64,000 bases of DNA from Leptospira haakeii (GTDB taxonomy: Bacteria > Spirochaetota > Leptospiria > Leptospirales > Leptospiraceae): contig NZ_NPEG01000004.1 in NCBI RefSeq assembly GCF_002812045.1, forward strand, positions 1-64,000, written 5' to 3'. The notes under the pieces are model-generated. The model had not been told where the DNA came from. It searched no databases and worked only from the letters and a program-made list of their open reading frames with translations. The translations under genes and the position numbers were made by a program. The number at the start of each line of letters is the position of its first letter. The stretch's first letter is position 1. Below, piece after piece: positions 21,972-33,004 of the stretch.

Positions 21972-22205
21972 ATGAGCGATAACCCTTTCGAGACAGGAAA
22001 AAAATATAGAGTTCTCGAGTCGTTTAAATTTGGTTCCTATGATTTTCAGCAAGGTGATATTTTAATATATAGAAGCGGTGGATTTAGTCGTTACGATGAT
22101 TGTTATCTTTTCGAATTTGATGACATGTCCGGTAATCGAAAAGTATGCAAACTAGCACCAGAATTCGAAGGACGAGAAATAGTGCCTTTTTTTGAAGAAG
22201 TTTAA
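21972..22205 (+). CDS. short accessory protein, 77 aa
   Basis: Chosen start is ATG at 21972 with AGGAA ten bases upstream; an in-frame ATG at 21942 would add 10 residues. The protein is acidic and aromatic (FETGKKYRVLES, then GGFSRYDDCYLFEF) and looks like a small beta-barrel. From memory, similar short proteins occur next to polymorphic toxin genes, but I cannot confirm a match. Its composition is more AT-rich than the flanking genes. Confidence 0.6.
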   Translation: MSDNPFETGKKYRVLESFKFGSYDFQQGDILIYRSGGFSRYDDCYLFEFDDMSGNRKVCKLAPEFEGREIVPFFEEV

Positions 22206-22355
22206 TCGAAGGCATAAAGATACAGATGAGGAAACTGACTGTTGTCGAAGATGAGGTTAGGGTAGTTTGAAACAATTTGAAGTTATGGAATATTAGAAAT
22301 ACAAAAATTCTCCAAACAGGTTTGAACCATTGGGAAATTTAAAAGGGTATCTAAA

Positions 22356-22709
22356 ATGAATCACGATACATGTAAATTAATTAATTATAAAACTTTAAAA
22401 ATAGGGAATATAGAACATGCAGCTTTTGAACGTATTCATCAGTTTCTTGAATTCGAGAAATTTATAGTTTACATTATTGCTGCAATGCGAAGTGACCTTG
22501 AATATCCTCTCGAATATGATGGAGGGAATCTGTTTTGTATTAGTAAAGAAACTATAAAAATACTTTGGCAAGAGAAACATAAAGGTTATACTGAAATATG
22601 GAAGGAAAATAATCGAGATGATGTGGTCATGGCATTTCATTTTTCCGGTTATAAGGTAATATTGGACTTAGCAACAGGAAATATTCTGAATACCATATTT
22701 GTAAAATGA
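22356..22709 (+). CDS. accessory hypothetical protein, 117 aa
   Basis: Not recognised. A soluble protein rich in I, K, N and aromatic residues, with a weak AAGGG ribosome-binding site ten bases upstream. The mix of helices (EHAAFERIHQFLEFEKF) and a C-terminal beta pair (GYKVILDLATGNIL) is reminiscent of small immunity proteins, which is only an impression. The TGA stop overlaps the ATG of a 20-codon frame as ATGA. Confidence 0.55.
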   Translation: MNHDTCKLINYKTLKIGNIEHAAFERIHQFLEFEKFIVYIIAAMRSDLEYPLEYDGGNLFCISKETIKILWQEKHKGYTEIWKENNRDDVVMAFHFSGYKVILDLATGNILNTIFVK

Positions 22710-22768
22710 AAGACGTAGAATTAGTAGACTACAGAATCCTGAAAATATTGGATATATCTTTGTCTTGA
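22706..22768 (+). CDS. 20-codon frame bridging two accessory genes
   Basis: ATG at 22706 overlaps the previous TGA (ATGA) and the frame stops at TGA 22766-22768, which overlaps a possible next ATG (22768). The peptide reads MKDVELVDYRILKILDISLS. It could be a coupling leader, a remnant of a lost gene or chance. Confidence 0.25.
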   Translation: MKDVELVDYRILKILDISLS

Positions 22769-22797
22769 TGCATGGATGGGCGATTTTAAGAATAAGT

Positions 22798-23055
22798 ATG
22801 GAAAACATAAAATCTGCAATTCTTGGCCCAGAGTATGATCAGAATTTGCGGAAGAAATTAAGAGACGTTATCATCTCATTGCAGGCGAAAATCGGCGAAA
22901 GTTCTTGGGGACTTGCAGGCAGTCAGGAAATCTTTAAAACTGATGCAATATTTCCTGAAACAATACTGCATATTGAAGCTGAAACATATGTTGGTCTTTC
23001 TGTCACTGGTGACGCAGAATTAGTAGATAAGATCGCAGATTTGATAAAACGATAA
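22798..23055 (+). CDS. accessory hypothetical protein, 85 aa
   Basis: Chosen start ATG 22798 (MENIKSAIL); upstream in-frame starts at 22765 (TTG) and 22768 (ATG) would add 11 or 10 residues with a hydrophobic, less natural N-terminus. The protein is soluble, with a helical first half and an alternating beta/helix second half (ETILHIEAETYVGLSVTGD). No family is recognised. It is the third short gene of this AT-rich stretch. The following gap (23056-23217) holds only very short frames. Confidence 0.55.
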   Translation: MENIKSAILGPEYDQNLRKKLRDVIISLQAKIGESSWGLAGSQEIFKTDAIFPETILHIEAETYVGLSVTGDAELVDKIADLIKR

Positions 23056-23217
23056 TTTTCTATACTACTTTTCATACTATATACTCTGTTAATGATGGAA
23101 TGTATTCGATCAAGAATTCAGGAAGAAAGATTTATGCTAAGGAAACAAACTGGTCTTTAAAAAGCTTGCTCTCCCGTCTTTTTTAATGGAAAATCCACCT
23201 GAGGCAAAAGTAATATC

Positions 23218-23847
23218 ATGGAAATCGTAAAAGGAAAAGAAGCCACTATTCTTTTCGACGGCAAGAAATGTATTCATTCTCGCAATTGTGTGCTTTCTCG
23301 TCCCGACGTATTCGTTCCGAATGTAGAAGGAGAATGGATTTATCCTGATAAAGCGAGCGTAGAAGAGATTAAATCTTTGGCCTTAAATTGTCCATCCGGT
23401 GCGATCCGTTTCGAGTCGAATGATCCTTCTTTCAAAGAAACTCCTCCTCCTGTGAATGTTTTGAGAGTAAGAGAGAATGGGCCTCTTGCAATTCACGCGG
23501 ATATTGAATTAGAAGGAGTAGAAAAACAATATAGGCTTACACTATGTAGATGTGGAGCTTCTACTCATAAACCTTTTTGTGATGCAACTCATGTGAGTAT
23601 TGGATTTACTGCAACCGGAGAACCCCCGATCCAGGAGTCTCGACCTTTGCCGGTCCGAAATGGAATTTTAAAAATAGATCCTACTAAAAACGGTCCTTTA
23701 AAGGTGAATGGGAGTTTAGAAATTTGTTCTGGGACTGGAAAAGTAACGAATAGGACCATTGAAACTTACCTTTGTCGCTGTGGTGGTTCTTCGAATAAAC
23801 CTTACTGCGACGGAACGCATCGTAAGATCAAATTTAAATCCGAGTAA
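23218..23847 (+). CDS. mono-cluster ferredoxin-like and twin CDGSH iron-sulfur protein
   Basis: A 209-residue redox protein. Residues 1-65 have the divergent ferredoxin layout (CIHSRNC, then NCPSGAI; three cysteines), as in the Fer4_19 type. Two CDGSH-type 2Fe-2S sites follow: CRCGASTHKPFCDATH near residue 107 and CRCGGSSNKPYCDGTH near 186, each with three Cys and one His. Electron transfer or Fe-S/redox sensing is likely; the partner is unknown. The end is 11 bases from a convergent small gene. Confidence 0.9.
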   Translation: MEIVKGKEATILFDGKKCIHSRNCVLSRPDVFVPNVEGEWIYPDKASVEEIKSLALNCPSGAIRFESNDPSFKETPPPVNVLRVRENGPLAIHADIELEGVEKQYRLTLCRCGASTHKPFCDATHVSIGFTATGEPPIQESRPLPVRNGILKIDPTKNGPLKVNGSLEICSGTGKVTNRTIETYLCRCGGSSNKPYCDGTHRKIKFKSE

Positions 23848-23858
23848 AGGGATCTATA

Positions 23859-24059
23859 TCACACCCATTTCATTTTGCGTAACCATAGATAAACTGTCCA
23901 GATCATGGTTATAGCAAATATGATTAGAATCGGGAAACGATATTGAAGGAAAAAATCACTGAAATAAGCTCCGACCAAAACATAGGCGGAAGCCACACAA
24001 AGTTTAAATATTATAAATTCTGCATTTGACCAACTTGTTTCTGCTTTAAAAAAGTTCAT
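23859..24059 (-). CDS. small two-span membrane protein, 66 aa
   Basis: Two hydrophobic helices (about residues 15-33 and 40-60), with a short basic C-terminus (LRKMKWV). A GAGGGAG ribosome-binding site stands nine bases before the ATG, and a good promoter lies about 90 bases upstream, which supports a real gene. Family unknown. Confidence 0.65.
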   Translation of the reverse strand: MNFFKAETSWSNAEFIIFKLCVASAYVLVGAYFSDFFLQYRFPILIIFAITMIWTVYLWLRKMKWV

Positions 24060-24145
24060 AAATAAGATCTCCCTCTCTTATTCTGAGAATAGAGTGTGGT
24101 TTTCAATCGGTCAAGCGTAAGGCTGTCATTCCGGGATTGATATAT

Positions 24146-24174
24146 ATTATACAGATTACCTATAAGCAAGTCAG
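24146..24174 (-). promoter_or_regulatory. sigma70-type promoter for the 66-aa membrane protein
   Basis: On the minus strand CTGACT (24174-24169) and TATAAT (24151-24146) are 17 bases apart. The -10 box is a perfect consensus and the -35 matches four of six. Transcription would start near 24139 and leave a leader of about 80 bases. Confidence 0.45.
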
Positions 24175-24214
24175 GCGACTTCGTACATCTGCGGGAGATT
24201 AAACACTGCGTATT

Positions 24215-25675
24215 TTACACAAGTAACGTTCTTACTTTTTTCCGAATCCTGCTAGCAGTCGGATATCCTTTACATAATTCTGCGCAATAAAGCATTAAAC
24301 TTTGAGAAAGTCTGACTGATTCTATCATATCCTCTCCTCTGGATAAGAAAAATGTTAGAATTCCTACAAGTAGATCTCCAGTTCCCATGACAGCTAGTTT
24401 TGGTTCTTGGAATTCCCAGAAATAGGAAATCCCTTTCGGAGAAAATAAAATGGAAACCGGTCCTTTTAAAAGAAGATAACAATTCTTTTCTTTTGCCCAA
24501 ACGGATGCGTCTTCCAGTGCAGAATAAACACTTGGATATTTTTTTCCGGAAATAACAGACCATTCCCCTAAATGAGGAGTGAGTATTGTGTGAGGGCCTA
24601 AATGTTTTTCATCTAAATATTTAAGAGCACCGGCGTCAAAGACCAGAGTTGTTTCTTTAGAAAATGAAAAGTGAGGAAAATCGGAAGAAGCGAGTCCTGG
24701 TCCGACACATACCACACTTGCCTTTTTCAGAAAGGGATAATCAGTAGGTTTTTTGGAAGTTTCTAACCCGGAAACCATGAAAGACGGATCCTTTTTCAGA
24801 ATTTTTGTGAGGGTAGTTGCAGAAGGAGTGAGTATTTGGGAAATTCCTCCTCCTAATTCCTGGAATGCAAGTGCAGAAGATAAAATTGCTCCCGACATTC
24901 CTTCTGAGCCGCCAACAAATACTGCGGATCCGTTTTTATATTTATGAGAATCTTTTGCTCTGGCAAGTTTAGAAACTAATTCTTCTCTGCTTGCTCTTGG
25001 TAAAAGATATTTGGATGTCTGAAATTCTTGCCGGACAAATCCGATTGGATGAAATGATTTTTTCTCTTTGGATAAAGGATAGAATACATTTTTGATTTTA
25101 GGGGATCCGATTTCCGCTAAAATATCTGCGGCAAACGGGATTTTTTCGTCCGGAGAATATCCGGAAACGGCATCTATGCTCAATACCAATAAAGAATCTT
25201 TTAATCTTTCTTTGGCAGCCTGGATTTTTGCAATAATATCGGAAATTTCCCCTGACAAAGGGCCCTTGAATCCCGTTCCTAAAAGAGAATCTACTAATAC
25301 TTCTCCTGGATTTACAAGATCACTCTTGAATTTTTCCAAAGGAAAATTCGGGATCTTAAGTTCTTCTGTTAGATTTTTATAATATTTTGTTTCTTCAGAA
25401 AAATTTCCTTGTTTGGAATAGATCTCGACCTTGAGACCTTCTGCTCTTAAAAATTGGGCTAGGGCGTATCCGTCCCCTCCATTGTTCCCGGAACCGCAAA
25501 GTATAATGATCTTCTCTGCGGCTCTGAAAACTCCTTCCCAGGTTTTGAAGATGGAAAGTGCAGCAAATCCCATGAGCAAGGTGCCCGAAATTTTTCGTTC
25601 TCGGATAGTTTGCTCGTCTAGGAGTTTTGCTTCTTCTTCGCTGAATAAAACCTGGAAATCAGGAGATTCGCTCAT
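24215..25675 (-). CDS. nnr: bifunctional NAD(P)H-hydrate epimerase/dehydratase
   Basis: Repairs hydrated NADH and NADPH. The N-terminal YjeF_N domain (about 1-210) epimerises NAD(P)HX and shows GSGNNGGDGYALA near residue 81. The C-terminal ribokinase-like domain (about 230-486) dehydrates S-NAD(P)HX with ADP or ATP and shows GGSEGMSGA, GPGLASSD and the GTGDLL motif. The 486 residues match the fused bacterial form. A lipoprotein gene lies directly upstream (one base), so both belong to one operon. Confidence 0.94.
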   Translation of the reverse strand: MSESPDFQVLFSEEEAKLLDEQTIRERKISGTLLMGFAALSIFKTWEGVFRAAEKIIILCGSGNNGGDGYALAQFLRAEGLKVEIYSKQGNFSEETKYYKNLTEELKIPNFPLEKFKSDLVNPGEVLVDSLLGTGFKGPLSGEISDIIAKIQAAKERLKDSLLVLSIDAVSGYSPDEKIPFAADILAEIGSPKIKNVFYPLSKEKKSFHPIGFVRQEFQTSKYLLPRASREELVSKLARAKDSHKYKNGSAVFVGGSEGMSGAILSSALAFQELGGGISQILTPSATTLTKILKKDPSFMVSGLETSKKPTDYPFLKKASVVCVGPGLASSDFPHFSFSKETTLVFDAGALKYLDEKHLGPHTILTPHLGEWSVISGKKYPSVYSALEDASVWAKEKNCYLLLKGPVSILFSPKGISYFWEFQEPKLAVMGTGDLLVGILTFFLSRGEDMIESVRLSQSLMLYCAELCKGYPTASRIRKKVRTLLV

Positions 25676-25676
25676 T

Positions 25677-26831
25677 TTATTTCCATTTATGGATCTCTAA
25701 ATAACCGGATCTGATTTTCATGGAATAGATTTCGTCGTTTGTATCCATCCAAGTTTCTCTCCATAATCCGCGAGGTGGAGGGTAGTTGAGTCGGATATTA
25801 TTTACATGATTCCCATCTTCGTCGTGAACTTGTAATCGGATCGAATTTCCTTCTTCTACTTCTGTTTCCCAGATGAAGAAGTTATCATTGTTCAGGACCC
25901 AATATAATGTTTCGGAAGGATCTTGGATCTCTTTGATCGGAGTGATCCTTTTGTCTTTGAGTTCATATTTTATGATCTTTCTGTTTTTGAATCTTCCGGA
26001 TTTAGTTTCGTAAAAGCTAAAGGAGCCGAGCACATACTCTCCGTCCGGATGTGAGATAAAAGAGTCCACATACCAAGTGTATGCTTCGCCCTGATTCAAA
26101 GAATCTTTGAAATCGGAACCTTCTACCTTTTGTTTTAATTTTCCGGACTCGTCAAAAATACTAAGTCTCATCACTCCATTTTGTCTATGGAAGACGAATA
26201 ATAGATCGTTATTCCCAGCTTCCATTCTTTCTACGTAACCGAATGGAATAGAACCTCCTACTCCATCCGCGTAGATTGTTTGGGAAAGTTTTCCGGAATC
26301 ATTTATTTTTAAGATCACGGAAGGAACCGCTTCTTCCGCTTCCGTACGAAATTCTCCGGATTTTTTTGTATAAATGTTTTCGGCTACTTTATCTGACTTT
26401 GCATCTTCTCTGGAAATTCTGGACTGAACATAGATATCATCTCCGTCAGAAACGGTAACCAATCCGATTCTACCTAATTTAATATTATAAGTTTTGACTT
26501 TGTCCTGTTTTTCTTTGGAGTTTCCGATCACAAACTTTAGATCTCCGTCAGAATTGAATGCTTTGATCAGAGATTGTTCAAAATCCGGAACGTAAATCAC
26601 TCCGGAAGCAACTGCAACTTGGTTCGGAACATTTGTCGGAACCCGATTGACTATGCTAACTTGTAATTCTTTTAAATCTTTTCCTAATTTAACTCTTCCG
26701 TATAGATAAGGATTATAATCATCCACCCGGAATTTGGAACAAGCTCCTATCACTAAGATGGAAGTTAAGAAAAATGGAAGGTATTTGCGGACAGATGAGG
26801 TCCAAATTTTGAAAGTAAAAGAATTTTGCAT
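25677..26831 (-). CDS. putative lipoprotein with beta-propeller-like repeats
   Basis: A 384-residue protein whose N-terminal hydrophobic stretch ends in LVIGAC (Cys31), a lipobox. The rest is beta-rich with repeated strand pairs (VASGVIYVPDFEQSLIKAFNSDG and similar), suggesting a propeller. Family and ligand are unknown. It is first in the operon with nnr and is divergent from rimP across a 298-base gap that contains the rimP leader hairpin. Confidence 0.82.
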   Translation of the reverse strand: MQNSFTFKIWTSSVRKYLPFFLTSILVIGACSKFRVDDYNPYLYGRVKLGKDLKELQVSIVNRVPTNVPNQVAVASGVIYVPDFEQSLIKAFNSDGDLKFVIGNSKEKQDKVKTYNIKLGRIGLVTVSDGDDIYVQSRISREDAKSDKVAENIYTKKSGEFRTEAEEAVPSVILKINDSGKLSQTIYADGVGGSIPFGYVERMEAGNNDLLFVFHRQNGVMRLSIFDESGKLKQKVEGSDFKDSLNQGEAYTWYVDSFISHPDGEYVLGSFSFYETKSGRFKNRKIIKYELKDKRITPIKEIQDPSETLYWVLNNDNFFIWETEVEEGNSIRLQVHDEDGNHVNNIRLNYPPPRGLWRETWMDTNDEIYSMKIRSGYLEIHKWK

Positions 26832-27031
26832 GGTTCTAATAAAAACCCGAGCCTATTTTTGGTTTGCCCGGGACATTTCGTTACTATCCTTCTTTTTAGT
26901 ATATGAAAACAAGCAATTTCGCTCGTATCAATAGGATGGCTCGGAACTAGGCGTATTTTTTACTTTACACTAGGGTAAGCCAAAAATATTTTGAATGAAT
27001 ATCGGGAACCACCCATTGAATGTATGGGAAA

Positions 27032-27076
27032 AACCTAAAAAATTCGGAGATAATCCGTTTTTGTAGGTTGTTTTTT
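27032..27076 (+). terminator. terminator-like hairpin in the rimP-nusA operon leader
   Basis: AACCTA (27032-27037) pairs with TAGGTT (27064-27069), A5 with T5, and CGGA (27045-27048) with TCCG (27054-27057), with small bulges. TTTTTT follows at 27071-27076 and another T-run at 27081. This is the form of an intrinsic terminator placed before the first gene, hence a candidate attenuator. The stem is AT-rich, so its strength is uncertain. Confidence 0.45.
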
Positions 27077-27129
27077 CCTCTTTTTTGAGGCAAAACGAAG
27101 CGGTTCAGAGACTCTCTGTAAGGCCGGCA

Positions 27130-27618
<489 letters not shown>

Positions 27619-27620
27619 TT

Positions 27621-28988
<1,368 letters not shown>

Positions 28989-28989
28989 T

Positions 28990-29005
28990 CTCTCAATTTT
29001 GAGAG
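28990..29005 (+). other. AT-rich hairpin after nusA
   Basis: CTCTCAA-TT-TTGAGAG is a perfect palindrome two bases after the nusA stop, followed by TTT. It may act as a weak pause or processing site before infB. Confidence 0.35.
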
Positions 29006-29057
29006 TTTGGGCTTAGGACCCGTTTTTAGTACATCGCGTACTTGACCAGGACATTAT

Positions 29058-31709
29058 ATGGAAGAAAAGAATAAATCAATCAAGGAAAAGCTCCAGGGCT
29101 CTGCTTCTGCTTCTGCTTCTGCTGACGCAAGTAAGAAGAAGAAGCTGGTTATCAAAAAGAAGCCGGACGAAAAAACGCCTTCTACTTCTGCAAAGAAAGA
29201 GGCCCCTACAGATCCAGCTCCAAGCAAACCGGCTGCTGCAGCTTCCTCCTCTCCAAGCACTCCTAAAAGTTCTACTCCTCCTAAAAAAGAACCTCTCTTT
29301 CCGGAACCAAGCACTCGCCAAGAGCCTCCAGTTCCAAGATCTGCTCCTCCTGAACATATTTTAGGAGAAGGTAGACCTCCATTCCAGAGAGAAGACAATA
29401 ATATTATAGTATCTCGTCCAAATCAGAGACCGACGTTCCCAAACCAAAATCGCGAGGGCGGCGGAAATTACCGAGGCAATCGTTCTGACGGAAACCAAGG
29501 TTACCAAAATCGCGAAGGTGGTGGTTACCAAGGTGGTCAAGGCGGCGGATACCAAAACCGTGAAGGCGGTGGCGGTGGATATCGCGGAGGCCAGGGTGGT
29601 CAGGGCGGTGGCGGTTACCAAGGCGGTCAAGGTGGCCAAGGCGGTGGCGGATATCGTGGAGGCCAAGGTGGACAGGGCGGAGGATTTCGTGGTGGTCCAG
29701 GTGGCGGCCAAGGCGGTGGTTTCCGAGGAGGCCCAGGCGGTCAGGGTGGCGGATTTAGAGGCGGCCCTGGAGCAGGAACTCCACCTCCAGGTTTAGGACC
29801 TGTAGAAGGCGGAAGAGGTGTTCCTTCCGGCAAAAAACGTAATGATAAAGATAGAGGCGGAAGACCAGAGGGATCAGAAGGTTCTGAAAACTCTAGATTC
29901 TTCAGACAGAATTACAAAAAACAAAAAGTAAGCGGGCCGACTGGAGTTTCCGTACCGAAAGAGATCACTCTTTTGGAGAATGTCCAAGTAGGAGAACTGG
30001 CTAAGAAAATGAATCTTAAGCCGGGAGATGTCATCGGAAAACTCATGAAAATGGGAATGATGGTGACCATCAATAATATCATCGATGCAGAAACCGCATC
30101 GATTCTCGCAGATGAATATGGTTGTAAGGTAAAAGTAGTTTCTCTATATGAAGAAACTCTAATCGACGAAGAAAAAGACAGTCCGGAAGATTATATCCAT
30201 AGACCTCCTGTCGTTACCATCATGGGTCACGTTGACCATGGTAAGACAAAACTATTGGATACTATCCGTAAGTCTTCCGTCATCGATACCGAGTCCGGTG
30301 GAATTACACAACATATCGGTGCTTACCAGGTAAAAACTTCCAGAGGGGAAATTACCTTCTTGGATACTCCTGGTCACGAAGCATTTACCTCTATGAGAGC
30401 AAGGGGAGCTAAGGTAACGGATATCGTGATCTTAGTGGTTGCTGCTGACGATGGAGTAATGCCTCAAACTTTAGAAGCATTATCTCATGCTAAAGATGCA
30501 AAAGTTCCTATCATTGTTGCAATCAACAAAGTGGATCTACCTGCTGCAAATCCTGATAAGATCATGCAAGAACTTGCTAACCACGGACTCCAATCCGAAG
30601 AATGGGGCGGAGACACTATGTATTGCAAGATCTCTGCGAAAGAAAATATCGGGATCGATAAACTTTTAGAATCAGTACTTCTACAAGCAGAAGTTCTGGA
30701 TCTGAAAGCGAACCCTAAACGTAGAGCAAAAGGTACAATCGTTGAGGCGAAACTGGATCCGGGTCGTGGAGCAGTTGCAACAGTTCTTATCCAAAACGGA
30801 ACTCTAAGAGTTGGAGATCCGTTTGTAGCCGGCGTATTCTCCGGTAGAGTTCGTGCGATGTACGATGATTACGGTCATCTGATCAAGGAAGCGGGACCTG
30901 CTTTCCCTGTTCAGGTAACTGGACTCGACGGAGTTCCTGATGCAGGAGCACCTTTCGATTCCGTGGAAGACGAAAAGGAAGCAAGAAACATCTCTCAACA
31001 CCGTATCGAATTCGAAAGAATCGGAAACGCAGGAGCTGCAGGTTCCAAAGTTACTCTGGAAAACATGAACGAGTTCATCAAACAGGGTGCATTAAAAGAA
31101 CTGAAAGTAATTATCAAAGCAGACGTTCGTGGTTCTGCAGAAGCGATCAAGGAAGCTCTTGAAAAACTTTCCACTTCGGATGTAAAACTGAACGTAATTC
31201 AGTCCGGGGCGGGAGCTATCGTGGATATGGACGTGATGCTTGCATCCGCTTCTAACGCGATCGTAATCGGTTTCCATGTTCGTGCGAATCCTAAAACAAT
31301 TGCACTCGCTGAGAAAGAAGGCGTTCAGATCAAATACTACAACATCATTTATCAGGTTGTGGATGAGATCAAGATGGCGATGGAAGGACTTCTCGAACCA
31401 GAAAGGATCGAAGAAGTTATCGGAACAGCAGAGATCAGAGAAGTTTTCAAGGTTTCCAAGATCGGAAATATCGCAGGTTGTATGGTTACTTCCGGAAAGA
31501 TCACAAAAGCTTCCGGTATCCGCGTGATCAGCGATGGAGTCCAAGTATTCGATGGAAAACTCAAGTCTCTTCGAAGATTCAAAGACGAAGTCAACGAAGT
31601 GGTGAACAATTTCGAATGTGGTATCCAGTTGGAAAATTACAATGACTTCAAAGCAGGCGACACGATCGAAGCTTATACTGTCACAATAGTAAAACGGAAA
31701 CTGGAGTAG
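29058..31709 (+). CDS. infB: translation initiation factor IF-2
   Basis: GTPase that brings initiator tRNA to the 30S subunit and promotes subunit joining. The C-terminal part is standard: IF2_N (about 293-355), G domain from about 385 ([25 protein letters not shown]) and C-terminal beta-barrels to 883. The N-terminal 290 residues are special. Residues 1-120 are rich in K, P, S and A, and 133-241 form a Gly/Gln/Arg/Tyr low-complexity tract of GGYQGGQGG and GGFRGGPGG units. A stretch of alternating Ser/Ala follows residue 14. Confidence 0.96.
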   Translation: MEEKNKSIKEKLQGSASASASADASKKKKLVIKKKPDEKTPSTSAKKEAPTDPAPSKPAAAASSSPSTPKSSTPPKKEPLFPEPSTRQEPPVPRSAPPEHILGEGRPPFQREDNNIIVSRPNQRPTFPNQNREGGGNYRGNRSDGNQGYQNREGGGYQGGQGGGYQNREGGGGGYRGGQGGQGGGGYQGGQGGQGGGGYRGGQGGQGGGFRGGPGGGQGGGFRGGPGGQGGGFRGGPGAGTPPPGLGPVEGGRGVPSGKKRNDKDRGGRPEGSEGSENSRFFRQNYKKQKVSGPTGVSVPKEITLLENVQVGELAKKMNLKPGDVIGKLMKMGMMVTINNIIDAETASILADEYGCKVKVVSLYEETLIDEEKDSPEDYIHRPPVVTIMGHVDHGKTKLLDTIRKSSVIDTESGGITQHIGAYQVKTSRGEITFLDTPGHEAFTSMRARGAKVTDIVILVVAADDGVMPQTLEALSHAKDAKVPIIVAINKVDLPAANPDKIMQELANHGLQSEEWGGDTMYCKISAKENIGIDKLLESVLLQAEVLDLKANPKRRAKGTIVEAKLDPGRGAVATVLIQNGTLRVGDPFVAGVFSGRVRAMYDDYGHLIKEAGPAFPVQVTGLDGVPDAGAPFDSVEDEKEARNISQHRIEFERIGNAGAAGSKVTLENMNEFIKQGALKELKVIIKADVRGSAEAIKEALEKLSTSDVKLNVIQSGAGAIVDMDVMLASASNAIVIGFHVRANPKTIALAEKEGVQIKYYNIIYQVVDEIKMAMEGLLEPERIEEVIGTAEIREVFKVSKIGNIAGCMVTSGKITKASGIRVISDGVQVFDGKLKSLRRFKDEVNEVVNNFECGIQLENYNDFKAGDTIEAYTVTIVKRKLE

Positions 31710-31716
31710 TGTTAGA

Positions 31717-32070
31717 GTGAATCCGATCCGTAAAAGGAAAATCGAAGCGGAGACGGTTCGTACCGTCGCCATGATGATCCTGGCCGGGAAAGTTAAGGAC
31801 CCAAGGGTCCATATGGTTTCCGTTCACAGATCGGAACTCTCGGACGATTCCAAAAATCTAAAGGTGTACGTAACGGCTATCGTAACGGACAAAAAAAAGG
31901 AAAAATTACTCGCTGGATTAAATAGTGCCTCGGGTAAATTTGCCGCGACTCTTTCCACAAAACTCAATCTAAGGATCACACCTAGAATGAGTTTTGTTTG
32001 GGACGAAGAATATATCCAAGGTTTAGATGAATCCCTCCGACTTACGAGAAAACCAACAAATCCGGACTGA
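31717..32070 (+). CDS. rbfA: ribosome-binding factor A
   Basis: Single-KH-like protein that helps 16S rRNA 5'-end maturation and cold adaptation. 117 residues from a GTG start, with the core KVKDPRVHMVSVHRSELSDD and YVTAIVTD. It starts eight bases after infB and its last 44 bases overlap truB in another frame. Confidence 0.94.
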   Translation: MNPIRKRKIEAETVRTVAMMILAGKVKDPRVHMVSVHRSELSDDSKNLKVYVTAIVTDKKKEKLLAGLNSASGKFAATLSTKLNLRITPRMSFVWDEEYIQGLDESLRLTRKPTNPD

Positions 32071-32953
32071 ATTCGGATTTCTACTCTTGGATAAACCGAT
32101 TGGAATGACTTCCTCTGATCTGGTTTTAAAAGCCAAAAAAACTCTCGGACTTAAAAAGGTAGGTCACACAGGTACCTTAGATAAGGCTGCCTCCGGTTTG
32201 ATGGTGCTACCTGTAGGCACTTCGACAAGTTTCTCCCAAGTATTTTTAGGAAAAGATAAAGAATACGAGGCCGAAGTCCAGATCGGCTTCTCCACTGACT
32301 CTGGAGACAGAGAAGGTTTAGTGGTAGAAGATTGGGAAACTCCTAAGATCCAAAAATGGTACCGAGAATCCATGCCTAAATTGGAAGAAATTCTTTCCAA
32401 GGTTTCCAGCTGGGAAGAACAGATTGCGCCAGAAGTTTCCGCACTGAAGGTGCAAGGGCAGAGAAGAGCCAAATTATTCAGAGAAGGAATCTCTGTTCCA
32501 CCAAGTATTCGTAAGATCAAAATATTCGAATTTTCAGCCGGAGACTTCTGCCAGGAAGGTTTCAAATTAAAGACGAGGGTTTCTGGCGGAACGTATATCC
32601 GTAAACTTGTTATGGATATAGCCGAAGAAGCTGGGATCCCAATGTGTCTTAAGTCCTTGAATAGGACTAAAGTGGGTAAACTGAAGCTGGAGCAAGCCGA
32701 TACCTACGAGGCATTATTACTTGGAAAAGCAATTATCCATCCTCCGGAAGAGATTCTGGATATTCCTTCCGTTGAGATCCCAAGTACAGAGGTAAAAGAC
32801 GTTTTTCACGGGAAAAAGATCAAATTGGATTGGATCCCGGCTCAGGAGTTCCTACTTACCTCTCCGGAAGGAGAGATTTTGGCATATTGCAGGAGGGAGG
32901 GACTTCCTGGCAGCCTTTCGTATAAATATTTGAAGGTCTTTTCTAAAAATTAG
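32027..32953 (+). CDS. truB: tRNA pseudouridine(55) synthase
   Basis: Makes pseudouridine 55 in the T-loop of tRNAs. Catalytic Asp52 sits in GHTGTLDKAASGLM. Other TruB blocks are present: KVSSWEEQIAPEVSALKVQGQRRA and SGGTYIRKLV. 308 residues with a C-terminal PUA-like tail. The chosen ATG overlaps rbfA by 44 bases; an internal start is possible but would cut the first strand. Confidence 0.94.
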   Translation: MNPSDLRENQQIRTEFGFLLLDKPIGMTSSDLVLKAKKTLGLKKVGHTGTLDKAASGLMVLPVGTSTSFSQVFLGKDKEYEAEVQIGFSTDSGDREGLVVEDWETPKIQKWYRESMPKLEEILSKVSSWEEQIAPEVSALKVQGQRRAKLFREGISVPPSIRKIKIFEFSAGDFCQEGFKLKTRVSGGTYIRKLVMDIAEEAGIPMCLKSLNRTKVGKLKLEQADTYEALLLGKAIIHPPEEILDIPSVEIPSTEVKDVFHGKKIKLDWIPAQEFLLTSPEGEILAYCRREGLPGSLSYKYLKVFSKN

Positions 32954-32961
32954 CTTGGACA

Positions 32962-32976
32962 GGGGGCTAGGCCCCC
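32962..32976 (+). other. GC hairpin between truB and rpsO
   Basis: GGGGGC-TAG-GCCCCC forms a six-pair stem with a three-base loop, 28 bases before the rpsO ATG, without a following T-run. It may protect or process mRNA, or take part in S15 autoregulation; neither is shown. Confidence 0.45.
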
Positions 32977-33004
32977 GAAAATTGGCAACAGGTACAATCA
33001 AACT

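Noticed and set aside
27085..27129. Longer rimP start at TTG 27085
   Set aside because: Lies in the T-run after the leader hairpin, has no ribosome-binding site and adds non-conserved residues.
29054..29711. Long minus-strand open frames opposite the start of infB
   Set aside because: They mirror the repetitive Gly/Gln and Ser/Ala codons of infB and have low-complexity products; no ribosome-binding site or homology.
31092..31772. 226-codon minus-strand frame opposite the end of infB
   Set aside because: Entirely antisense to conserved IF-2 sequence; composition follows from infB codon use.
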